From Castellaniella sp040276065 (GTDB lineage: Bacteria > Pseudomonadota > Gammaproteobacteria > Burkholderiales > Burkholderiaceae_B), in contig NZ_JBELOI010000011.1 in assembly GCF_040276065.1 (NCBI RefSeq), positions 65,786 to 129,785 on the forward strand: a stretch of DNA of 64,000 bases, given 5' to 3'. Under the pieces are notes generated by a model that saw only the letters and a program-made list of their open reading frames with translations, had not been told where the DNA came from and made no database searches. How positions within the stretch are numbered: position 1 is the first letter of the stretch; each line of letters opens with the position of its first letter. A program made the position numbers and the translations under genes. Shown here piece by piece: positions 46,701 to 55,900 of the stretch.

Positions 46701-47741
46701 ATGGTGGAAAAGACCAAACTCAAGACACGGCCGATGACGATGATTCAGGCTCTGCGCTCGGCCATGGACATCATGCTCGAGCGCGACGAGAATATCGTGA
46801 TTTTTGGCCAGGACGTCGGATACTTCGGCGGCGTGTTTCGCTGCACCGAGGGCTTGCAGGCCAAGTACGGCACCTCGCGCGTGTTCGATGCGCCGATTTC
46901 CGAAAGCGGGATCGTCGGCGCGGCCATTGGCATGGGCGCCTATGGCCTGCGCCCGGTGGTCGAAATCCAGTTCGCCGACTATTTCTATCCCGCCACCGAT
47001 CAGATTTTTTCCGAAGCGGCGCGACTGCGCTACCGCTCGGCCGGCGGCTATACGGCGCCCCTGACCATCCGCATGCCTTGCGGGGGCGGAATCTTCGGCG
47101 GGCAGACACACAGCCAGAGTCCGGAAGCCCTATTCACCCACGTTGCCGGATTGCGCACGGTCATGCCGTCCAATCCCTACGATGCCAAGGGACTGCTGAT
47201 CAGCTCGATCGAAAACGACGATCCGGTCATCTTTCTCGAACCCAAGCGCCTGTACAACGGCCCCTTTGACGGCCACCACGACCAACCCGTCGTGCCCTGG
47301 TCCAAGCATCCCCTGGGCGAGGTGCCCGAGGGCTATTACACGGTGCCGCTGGACAGCGCCTCGCTCTACCGCGAGGGCAAGGAGCTCACCGTCATCACCT
47401 ACGGCACCATGGTCTACGTCGCCGAGGTGGCGGCCCGCGAGGCTGGCATCGACGCCGAGATCATCGACCTGCGCAGCATCTGGCCCTTGGATTTGGAGGC
47501 CATTCTGGCGTCGGTGCGCAAGACCGGGCGCTGTGTCGTGTTGCACGAGGCCACGCGCACCAGCGGTTTTGGCGCCGAGTTGGTCGCCCTGGTGCAGGAA
47601 CACTGCTTCTACCACCTCGAGGCGCCGATCGAGCGCATCACGGGTTGGGACACGCCGTATCCGCATTCGCATGAATGGGCTTATTTTCCGGGGCCCAAGC
47701 GGGTGGCCGAGGCGTTCAAGCGCGCCGTGCGGGAGGCATGA
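46701..47741 (+). CDS. bkdA2: Branched-chain 2-oxoacid dehydrogenase E1 beta subunit
   Basis: A 346-residue partner of BkdA1 (transketolase-like). It has the usual MTMIQALRSAMDIMLERDENIVIFG start region, ESGIVGAAIGMGAYGLRPV and EPKRLYNGPFDGHHD. The final domain has LRSIWPLDLEAI and HEATRTSGFGAEL. It starts two bases after the bkdA1 stop and its stop overlaps the E2 start. Confidence 0.95.
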   Translation: MVEKTKLKTRPMTMIQALRSAMDIMLERDENIVIFGQDVGYFGGVFRCTEGLQAKYGTSRVFDAPISESGIVGAAIGMGAYGLRPVVEIQFADYFYPATDQIFSEAARLRYRSAGGYTAPLTIRMPCGGGIFGGQTHSQSPEALFTHVAGLRTVMPSNPYDAKGLLISSIENDDPVIFLEPKRLYNGPFDGHHDQPVVPWSKHPLGEVPEGYYTVPLDSASLYREGKELTVITYGTMVYVAEVAAREAGIDAEIIDLRSIWPLDLEAILASVRKTGRCVVLHEATRTSGFGAELVALVQEHCFYHLEAPIERITGWDTPYPHSHEWAYFPGPKRVAEAFKRAVREA

Positions 47742-49000
47742 TGGGTATTTTCGTGATCAAGATGCCGGACATCGGTGAGGGGATCGCCGAAGTCGAGTTG
47801 GTCGAATGGCACGTCAAGGTTGGCGATCCGGTGGTCGAGGACCAGGTGCTGGCCGACGTCATGACCGACAAGGCCACCGTCGAGGTGCCGTCCTCGGTGC
47901 ATGGCACCGTGGTCGCCCTTGGCGGCCGGGTCGGCGACGTCATGGCGGTGGGCGCCGAACTCATCCGCCTCGAGGTCGAGGGCGAGGGCAATGCGCGCGC
48001 GGCGCCCAAGGCAGGCGTGCGGGCGGGTGCCTCCGTGTCGGATACCGCCCCTGTGGTTGCCGTGGCGCCGGCAGTGCGCGGGGCGAGCCCCGCCCTGCGG
48101 GCGCCCGCGCGCCCCGCGGGGCAAAAACCCCTGGCCTCGCCGGCGGTGCGCCGGCGCGCCTGGGACCTGGGCGTCACCCTGCAATATGTCCCCGGCAGCG
48201 GCCCGGCGGGCCGCATCACGCATGGCGACTTGGACGCATGGCTGGCGCGCGACCGCAACGACACTTCGAGCCGCACGACCGCGATGCTCTACGAGTCGCA
48301 CAACGAAGAGACCCGGGTCCCGGTGATCGGCCTGCGGCGCAAGATCGCGCAAAAGATGCAGGAATCCAAGCGCCGCATCCCGCATTTCACGTATGTCGAG
48401 GAAATCGACGTGACCGAGCTCGAGGCGTTGCGCCAGACGCTCAACCAACAGCGCGCCGCCGAGCGCGGCAAGCTCACCCTGTTGCCATTTCTCGCGCGGG
48501 CCATGGTCCTGGCCCTGCGCGAGTATCCACAGATCAACGCGCGCTATGACGATGAGGCGGGGATGGTCACACAGTATGGCGCCGTGCACCTGGGCGTGGC
48601 GGCACAAACACCCTCGGGCCTGATGGTCCCGGTCCTGCGCCATGCCGAGACCCTGGATCTATGGTCCTTTGCGGCCGAGGTGGCGCGCCTGGCCGAGGCC
48701 GCGCGCAGCGGCAAGGCCGCACGCGACGAGCTCACGGGCTCGACCATCACGCTGACCAGCCTGGGGGCCCTGGGCGGGATCGTCTCCACACCGGTGATCA
48801 ATTATCCCGAGGTCGCCATTGTGGGCGTCAACCGCGTGGTCGAGCGGCCGGTGTTCGTCGAGGGGCGCGTGACGGCGCGCAAGCTCATGAACCTGTCTTC
48901 GTCCTTCGATCACCGCGTGGTCGACGGCATGCATGCCGCCGAGTTCATCCAGTGCATCCGGCGCTATCTGGAATGCCCGGCCCTGCTGTTCGTGGAGTAA
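47741..49000 (+). CDS. bkdB: Branched-chain 2-oxoacid dehydrogenase E2 (dihydrolipoyl transacylase)
   Basis: A 419-residue core subunit. One lipoyl domain has the modified Lys44 in DVMTDKATVEVPS. A Pro/Ala-rich linker is followed by the E1/E3-binding domain (ASPAVRRRAWDLGV..., residues about 132-165), and the catalytic domain ends with SSSFDHRVVDGM holding the active-site His. Two ATG codons in a row (47738 and 47741) are possible; 47741 has the better distance to GGAGG. Coupled to bkdA2. Confidence 0.94.
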   Translation: MGIFVIKMPDIGEGIAEVELVEWHVKVGDPVVEDQVLADVMTDKATVEVPSSVHGTVVALGGRVGDVMAVGAELIRLEVEGEGNARAAPKAGVRAGASVSDTAPVVAVAPAVRGASPALRAPARPAGQKPLASPAVRRRAWDLGVTLQYVPGSGPAGRITHGDLDAWLARDRNDTSSRTTAMLYESHNEETRVPVIGLRRKIAQKMQESKRRIPHFTYVEEIDVTELEALRQTLNQQRAAERGKLTLLPFLARAMVLALREYPQINARYDDEAGMVTQYGAVHLGVAAQTPSGLMVPVLRHAETLDLWSFAAEVARLAEAARSGKAARDELTGSTITLTSLGALGGIVSTPVINYPEVAIVGVNRVVERPVFVEGRVTARKLMNLSSSFDHRVVDGMHAAEFIQCIRRYLECPALLFVE

Positions 49001-49002
49001 GC

Positions 49003-50421
49003 ATGCAGACACAAACCAACACCACCCTGCTCATCATCGGCGGCGGCCCGGGCGGCTACGTGGCCGCGCTGCGCGCCGGCCAACTCGGCATCCCGACCAT
49101 CCTGGTCGAGGGCGAGGCCCTGGGCGGCACCTGCCTGAACATCGGCTGCATCCCCTCCAAGGCCCTGATCCATCTGGCCGAGCGCTTCCATGAGGCGCAG
49201 GCGCTGGCGGGTGGCGATTCGCCCCTGGGCATCCAGACGTCGGCGCCGACGCTCGATCTGGCGCGGGGCATCGCCTGGAAGGACGGCATCGTCAAGCGCT
49301 TGACCACGGGGGTCGGCGCTCTGCTCAAGAAACACAAGGTCATGGTTGTACAGGGCTGGGCGCGCATCGTCGATGGCAAGACCGTCGATGTCGAGATGAG
49401 GGCGGCCAAAGGCGCACGGGCCGACAGCCAGCGCATCCGCTGCGAGCACTTGCTGCTCGCCACGGGGTCCGAGCCGGTGGCCCTGCCCTTCATGCCGTTC
49501 GGCGGCCGCGTGCTGTCCTCGACCGAGGCCCTGTCCCCGGAGGCCCTGCCCAAACGCCTCGCAGTGGTCGGCGCGGGCTATATCGGCCTGGAATTGGGAA
49601 CGGTCTATCGCAAGCTTGGCGTCGAGGTGGATGTCATCGAGGCCCGGGACCGGATTCTCCCGGCCTACGATGCCGAACTTTCCAAGCCGGTGGCCGCCGC
49701 GCTCAAGACCTTGGGCGTGCGGACCCACGTTTCCACGCAGTTGCTCGGCTTGTCCGAGGACGGCGAGGGTGTGCGCGTCCAGGGCCAGGACGGCCAGGAG
49801 CGCACCTTGGCCGCCGACCGTGTGCTGGTGGCGGTGGGGCGCCGTCCGCGCAGCCGGGGCTTTGGGCTCAGCGCCTTGATGCTCGATATGGACGGGGCGG
49901 CCGTGCGCGTCGATTCGCAGTGCCGCAGCTCGATGCGCAATGTCTGGGCCATCGGCGACCTGACCGGCGAGCCCATGCTGGCGCACCGCGCCATGGCGCA
50001 AGGCGAAATGGTGGCCGAACTGGTCGCGGGGCACACGCGGCACTTCGAGCCGGCCGCCATCGCGGCCGTGTGCTTCACGGATCCCGAAATCGTCACCGCC
50101 GGCCTGTCGCCGGAGCAGGCCACCGCAGCCGGCGTGGACGCGATTCAGGCCAGTTTCCCTTTCGCGGCCAATGGGCGGGCGATGACGCTGGAGTCCAGCG
50201 ATGGGTTCGTGCGAGTCGTGGCCCGCCGCGACAATCACCTGATCCTCGGTTGGCAGGCAGTCGGGCGGGCGGTGTCCGAGCTGTCGGCGGCGTTTTCGCA
50301 GTCCCTTGAAATGGGCGCGCGCCTCGAGGATGTGGCCGGGACCATCCATGCCCATCCCACCCTGGGCGAGGCGGTTCAGGAGGCAGCGCTGCGGGCGCTG
50401 GGGCGCCCCCTGCACATTTAG
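49003..50421 (+). CDS. lpdV: Dihydrolipoyl dehydrogenase (E3) of the branched-chain complex
   Basis: A 472-residue flavoprotein that reoxidises the lipoyl groups with NAD+. FAD motif GGGPGGYVAA, redox disulfide GGTCLNIGCIP (Cys44, Cys49), NAD-binding VVGAGYIGLELG and the dimer-interface HAHPTLGEAVQEA with the catalytic His-Glu pair are present. It ends the bkd operon, starting two bases after bkdB. Confidence 0.95.
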   Translation: MQTQTNTTLLIIGGGPGGYVAALRAGQLGIPTILVEGEALGGTCLNIGCIPSKALIHLAERFHEAQALAGGDSPLGIQTSAPTLDLARGIAWKDGIVKRLTTGVGALLKKHKVMVVQGWARIVDGKTVDVEMRAAKGARADSQRIRCEHLLLATGSEPVALPFMPFGGRVLSSTEALSPEALPKRLAVVGAGYIGLELGTVYRKLGVEVDVIEARDRILPAYDAELSKPVAAALKTLGVRTHVSTQLLGLSEDGEGVRVQGQDGQERTLAADRVLVAVGRRPRSRGFGLSALMLDMDGAAVRVDSQCRSSMRNVWAIGDLTGEPMLAHRAMAQGEMVAELVAGHTRHFEPAAIAAVCFTDPEIVTAGLSPEQATAAGVDAIQASFPFAANGRAMTLESSDGFVRVVARRDNHLILGWQAVGRAVSELSAAFSQSLEMGARLEDVAGTIHAHPTLGEAVQEAALRALGRPLHI

Positions 50422-50530
50422 CGCGCGGCTTGGCCGGCGCGAACCGGGCAAACCGCGCACGAATCGTCCGTCGGCCGCCCCGGCCCCTGGGCCACTACAA
50501 TCAAGGGGTTGCCACACGATGAGGAATCCC

Positions 50531-51469
50531 ATGAACGCGTCCGCGGCCACCGCCGAACCCCGCCTCGACACCGTCACCTGCGTGAGCCCCGCGGGGACGC
50601 ACCGCATGGCCTATTGGCAGTGGGGCAATCCCGCCAACGATCGCGTGCTGTTGTGTGTGCACGGCCTGACACGCTCCGGGCGGGATTTCGACGTGCTGGC
50701 CCGAGCCCTGGCGCCGCACTACCGCGTGGTGTGCCCCGATGTCGTGGGGCGTGGCCGCTCCGACTGGCTGATCGATCCGGCGTATTATGCAATCCCGCAA
50801 TATGCCGCCGATATGCTGACGCTGATAGCGCGCCTGCGGCCGGCGCGGCTGGACTGGATCGGGACCTCGATGGGCGGCCTGATCGGCCTGGGGCTGGCGG
50901 GTACGGTGGCGCTATCGGCGGCCATGCGCCCGGATCGGGGCGACCTGGGCCCGGGCCCCGCGCCCGACGTGCCTCTCGGACGCGTGGTGATGAACGACAT
51001 CGGCCCGGCGCTGAGCGCCGACGGGTTGGCGCGGATCGGCGAATATGTCGGACAGGAAGGCCGCTTCGACAGCTTTGAGCAGGCGGTGGACTACGTGCGC
51101 AGCGTATCGGCCGGATTCGGTCCTCATGACCAGGCCGGGTGGGAGGACTTAACCCGCTACGTCGTCAATCGGCAGGGTGATCATTGGGTCAAGCACTACG
51201 ACCTGAGGATCGCCCAGGCTTTCGCGCCGCAGGCGCCGACCGCGCTGCAGGCCGCCGAGCAGCTGCTATGGGGCGCCTGGGATCACCTGCCCGCCGAGGC
51301 GCTCATCCTGCGCGGTGCCCAATCCGACTTGTTGCCGCGCGAGGTGGCCCGCGCGATGCTCGAGCGCAACCCGCGCGCGCGCCTGGTCGAGTTCGAGGGC
51401 GTGGGGCATGCGCCCACGCTGCGCGCGCCAGACCAGGTCGCCGCCGTGCGGGACTTCCTGCTGGCCTGA
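50531..51469 (+). CDS. Alpha/beta-fold hydrolase
   Basis: A 312-residue soluble hydrolase. HGLTRSGRDFDVLARAL forms the oxyanion loop, the nucleophile elbow is GTSMGG (Ser about residue 121), and the catalytic His is in GVGHAPTL near the C terminus. Substrate unknown; esterases, haloperoxidase-like and lactonase members share these motifs. The start at 50531 has GAGGAAT just before it; an ATG four codons earlier is possible. The stop lies about 50 bases before the PHP gene. Confidence 0.83.
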   Translation: MNASAATAEPRLDTVTCVSPAGTHRMAYWQWGNPANDRVLLCVHGLTRSGRDFDVLARALAPHYRVVCPDVVGRGRSDWLIDPAYYAIPQYAADMLTLIARLRPARLDWIGTSMGGLIGLGLAGTVALSAAMRPDRGDLGPGPAPDVPLGRVVMNDIGPALSADGLARIGEYVGQEGRFDSFEQAVDYVRSVSAGFGPHDQAGWEDLTRYVVNRQGDHWVKHYDLRIAQAFAPQAPTALQAAEQLLWGAWDHLPAEALILRGAQSDLLPREVARAMLERNPRARLVEFEGVGHAPTLRAPDQVAAVRDFLLA

Positions 51470-51519
51470 GGGATTTTCCGCCTTCCCGGCGCGACGGGGA
51501 AGGCGGGCGAGGACGCATC

Positions 51520-52350
51520 ATCAATATCGACCTGCACAGCCATTCCAACCAGTCCGACGGCCTGCTCGCACCCGCCGAGGTGGCTGCGCGCGCCCGCGAG
51601 AATGGCGTGGACATGTGGGCCCTGAGCGATCACGATGCGCTCTCGGGCCTGGTGCAGGCCGCCGAATCGGCCTCGCGGCTCGGCATGCGCTTCATACCGG
51701 GCGTCGAGGTGTCGGTCACATTCTGCGGTGCAACCGTGCATGTGCTCGGCCTGAACATCGACGCCTCGCATCCGGACCTGGTCCGAGGGCTGGCGGCGGT
51801 GCGCCGCAGCCGCTTTGCCCGCGCCCGCGAGATCGCCGACCGCCTGCGAGAATGTGGACTGGGTGAATGCTACGAAGGCGCGCTGGCGCTCGCCCACAAT
51901 CCCGATCTGGTGAGCCGGGCCCATTTCGCCCGCTATCTGCATGAACAGGGCAGGGCGCGCAGCATCCAGCACGCCTTCGATCGCTACCTGGGCGAGGGCA
52001 GGCCTGCTTATGCCCCCGTGCGGTGGGCCTCGATGGGCGAAGCGGTGGGCTGGATCCTGGCGGCCGGCGGCAAGGCGGTGATTGCCCATCCGGGGCGCTA
52101 TCGCTATACGCCACTGCAGTTCGATGCCTTGTTCGAGCAGTTCAAGGCCTTGGGCGGATGCGGCATTGAGGTGGTGTCCGGGGCCCATACGCCGCGCCAG
52201 TATGAGGAATATGCCCGGGTGGCGATGCATTATGGTTTCGAGGGGTCGCGCGGGTCCGATTTTCACGGCCCCTCTCGCGGGCGTGCCGACCTGGGCACCT
52301 TGCCCGCCTTGCCTGAGCGGCTGACGCCGGTCTGGCGGGACTGGATTTAG
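51520..52350 (+). CDS. PHP-domain phosphatase (RNase AM / 3',5'-nucleotide phosphatase type), odd start
   Basis: A roughly 276-residue member of the TrpH/YciV group. The PHP metal motifs are in order: DLHSHSNQSDG, LSDHDAL, PGVEVS, then AHPGRYRY and GSDFHGPSRG. E. coli RNase AM (YciV) removes 5' nucleotides of RNAs and acts on 3',5'-bisphosphates; the same may hold here. There is no ATG, GTG or TTG in frame that begins just before the first motif. The nearest ones are TTG 51184, deep in the hydrolase gene, or GTG about 60 bases into the domain. By homology (MNIDLHSHS) the start falls on ATC at 51520, with GAGGA just upstream. Confidence 0.85.
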   Translation: MNIDLHSHSNQSDGLLAPAEVAARARENGVDMWALSDHDALSGLVQAAESASRLGMRFIPGVEVSVTFCGATVHVLGLNIDASHPDLVRGLAAVRRSRFARAREIADRLRECGLGECYEGALALAHNPDLVSRAHFARYLHEQGRARSIQHAFDRYLGEGRPAYAPVRWASMGEAVGWILAAGGKAVIAHPGRYRYTPLQFDALFEQFKALGGCGIEVVSGAHTPRQYEEYARVAMHYGFEGSRGSDFHGPSRGRADLGTLPALPERLTPVWRDWI

Positions 52351-52359
52351 GAGCATGCA

Positions 52360-52911
52360 ATGAACAAAGCATTCGTCAAGGAATCCGAGGATGCGGACGA
52401 CGACGACATTCCCGACGCCCCGGCATTGCCCGAGGGGGTAAAAAACTATATGACGGTTGAGGGGCACCGCGCCTTGCACGACGAGCTCATGCGCCTGATG
52501 AACACCGAGCGGCCCGAGGTGGTGCAGACCGTGTCCTGGGCGGCCTCCAACGGCGATCGTTCCGAGAATGGCGACTATCTGTACGGTAAAAAGCGCCTGC
52601 GCGAAATCGACCGGCGCATCCGCTTCCTCACGCGGCGCCTGGAGCGGGCCGAGGTGGTCGACCCGTCCCTGCAGCCCAACAAGGACCGGGTGTTCTTTGG
52701 GGCAACCGTCCTGTACAGTGACAAGCAAGGCGAGGAATTCGAAGTCACCATCGTCGGCGTGGACGAGGCCGAGCCTCTGGCCGGGCGCATCAGTTGGGTG
52801 TCGCCGGTTGCGCGTGCCTTGATCAAGGCGCACGAGGGCGACACCGTGACGCTGCGGACCCCGGCGGGCTTGGACGAGCTCGACGTCCTGAGCATCCGCT
52901 ACCCGGACTAG
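52360..52911 (+). CDS. greB: Transcription elongation factor GreB
   Basis: A 183-residue factor that rescues backtracked RNA polymerase by stimulating transcript cleavage. The N-terminal coiled coil carries the acidic tip (NGDRSENGDYLYGKKRLREID), and the C-terminal FKBP-like domain has FGATVLYSDKQGEE. An N-terminal extension of about 20 acidic residues (EDADDDDIPD) precedes the core, hence its length over the usual 158-170. It starts 9 bases after the PHP gene. Confidence 0.92.
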   Translation: MNKAFVKESEDADDDDIPDAPALPEGVKNYMTVEGHRALHDELMRLMNTERPEVVQTVSWAASNGDRSENGDYLYGKKRLREIDRRIRFLTRRLERAEVVDPSLQPNKDRVFFGATVLYSDKQGEEFEVTIVGVDEAEPLAGRISWVSPVARALIKAHEGDTVTLRTPAGLDELDVLSIRYPD

Positions 52912-52982
52912 GGGCCGTCACTGCCGCAAGGGTATCCCGGGTAAAATAGAGGGCTTAACTTCTTACTTTCCGTATCCAGCCC

Positions 52983-55900
52983 GTGACCCGCGTCCTCATC
53001 ATTTCCGGTTCCTCAGCCCTGTCGACCTTTCGGCGCGCACGCCTGATGCAGGCGCTTTCAGCCAAGGGCCTGCCCGTCGCCTCGGTCGAGGCCCGCTACC
53101 GCTATTATGTCGGGATGGGTGGCGAGCTGGATCCGCGGGATCGCGAGCGGCTCGAAGCCCTGCTGGACGACGGCTTGCCGCGCGATGCGGTGCCCGCCGA
53201 GCGGCAGGCCCTCGAGCTCATGGTGGTGCCGCGGCCCGGCACCGTATCGCCCTGGGCGAGCAAGGCCACCGATATTGCCCATCACTGCGGCCTGGCGGCC
53301 GTGCGGCGCATCGAGCGCGGCATCCATTACGCGCTGCTGCCCGAGCGCGGCCTGCTGGGCCGGCGCGAATTCGATGCGGCCCAGCGCGAAGCCATCGCGG
53401 GCTGTCTGCACGATCGCATGACCGAGGCGGTGGTCGAGGGCGGCTTCGACGGCGAGGCGCTGTTTGCGCCCTTGCCGGGCAAGCCGGTCCAGGCCATCCC
53501 GGTGCTGGCGCGCGGGCGCAAGGCGCTCGAGGATTGCAATGCGGCCTTGGGCCTGGCGCTGTCCGCCGACGAGATCGACTACCTGCTGCGCGCTTACACC
53601 GACCTCGGGCGCGATCCCAGCGACGTCGAACTCATGATGTTCGCGCAGGCCAATAGCGAGCACTGTCGCCACAAGATCTTCAACGCGCGCTGGACGATCG
53701 ATGGCCAGGCGCAGGAACGCACGCTGTTCGACATGATCCGCGAAACCCATGCGGCGCAGCCCGTGGGTACGATCGTGGCGTATTCGGACAACGCCGCCGT
53801 GATGGCGGGTGGCCCGGCCCGGCTGTTCCACGCCGGCGGAGGCGCACCCGTGTACGCGCGTCACGAGGCCCTGGTCCACACCTTGATGAAGGTCGAAACC
53901 CACAACCACCCGACCGCTATCGCGCCGTTCCCGGGGGCGGCCACGGGCGCGGGCGGCGAGATTCGCGACGAGGGCGCAACGGGACGTGGCTCCAAGCCCA
54001 AGGCGGGTTTGACCGGATTCACCGTGTCCAACCTGCGCTTCGACGATGCGCCCGAGCCCTGGGAGGATGCAGGCGGCGCGCCCGATCGGATCGCGACGCC
54101 GCTGGATATCATGATCGAAGGGCCGATTGGCGGCGCGGCGTTCAACAACGAGTTTGGGCGCCCCAATCTGCTCGGCTATTTCCGCAGCTTCGAGCAGGCG
54201 GTCGATGGCGTGCGCTGGGGTTATCACAAACCCATCATGCTGGCCGGCGGGCTGGGCCAGATCGATGCGCGCCTGACGCACAAGGATCCTTTGCCGCCCG
54301 GCGCGCTGCTGGTGCAGCTGGGCGGGCCCGGCATGCGCATCGGCATGGGCGGCGGCGCCGCATCGAGCATGGGCGCCGGGATCAATCAGGCCGAGCTCGA
54401 TTTCGATTCGGTACAGCGGGGCAATCCCGAGATGCAGCGCCGTGCCCAAGAGGTCATCGACCGCTGCTGGCAGCAGGGCGAGGCCAATCCGGTCCTGGCC
54501 ATCCACGACGTGGGCGCGGGCGGCCTGTCGAACGCGTTTCCAGAATTGGTCAACGATGCGGGGCGCGGTGCCGTGTTCGAGCTCGATCGCGTGCCGGTCG
54601 AGGAGTCCGGGCTGTCCGCCGCCGAGATCTGGAGCAACGAGTCCCAGGAGCGCTATGTGCTGGCCATCCTGCCGGCCGATCTGGAGCGCTTCGGGCGCAT
54701 TGCCGAGCGTGAACGCTGTCCTTATGCGGTGGTGGGCGTGGCCACCGAGGAGCGTACCCTGCGCGTTACCCACGGCGAGGGCCTGCCCGGCCTGGATGAA
54801 CCACGACCGGCGCCCGCGGGCATGCGGCCGGTGGACGTGCCGGTGGACGCCATTCTGGGAAAGCCGCCGCGCATGGTGCGTCAGGCCGAACGCCTGGCCT
54901 TCCAGGGGGAGCCCCTGGACTTGACGGGCGTCGACCTCGGCGAGGCGATCGAGCGCGTATTGCGCCACCCCACGGTGGCCAACAAATCCTTTCTCGTCAC
55001 CATCGGCGACCGCAGCGTGGGCGGCTTGTCCGCGCGCGACCAGATGGTGGGCCCCTGGCAGGTGCCGGTGGCCGATTGCGCGGTGACCTTGGCTGATTAC
55101 GAGCAACTGCGCGGCGAGGCCATGGCCATGGGCGAGCGCAGCCCGATCGCGATACTGGATCCCGCGGCCTCGGGCCGGATGGCGGTCACCGAGGCGTTGA
55201 CCAATCTGGTGTCGGCCGACGTGGCGCGCCTCGAGGACATCAAGCTCTCCGCCAACTGGATGGCCGCCTGTGGCGCGCCGGGTCAGGATTCGGCCTTATA
55301 CGATACGGTTGCCGCCGTCAGCGATTGGTGCCAGACCCTGGGCCTGTCGATCCCCGTGGGCAAGGATTCCCTGTCCATGCGCACCGCCTGGCGCAACGAA
55401 CAGGGCGAGCACGCCGTGGTTTCGCCAGTCTCGCTGGTGGTGACGGCGTTCGCTCCGGTGAGCGATGTGCGCGCGACACTGACGCCGCAGTTGCGCACCG
55501 ACCAAGGCGACACCGTGCTGCTGCTGATCGATCTGGGCGAGGGGCGCCAGCGTCTGGGCGGCTCGGTCTTCGGCCATGCATATGGCCGGATCGGCGACGA
55601 GGCACCCGACATGCGTGATGCCGGGATTCTGCGCGCTGCCTTCCTGGCCGTGCGCGCCCTGGCGTCGCGCGGCCTGATCCTGGCCTGCCACGACCGCTCG
55701 GATGGCGGCCTGCTGGCGGCTGCGGCCGAAATGGCCTTTGCAGGGCGCACGGGCGTGTCCCTGAACCTCGACATGCTCACCATCGATCCCCACGCGGCCG
55801 ACGCGGGCGACTACAAGATTCGCGGCGAGCAGGTGGCCGTGCAGCGACACGAACGCACATTGCGCGCTCTTTTCAACGAGGAAGCCGGCTTATTGCTGCA

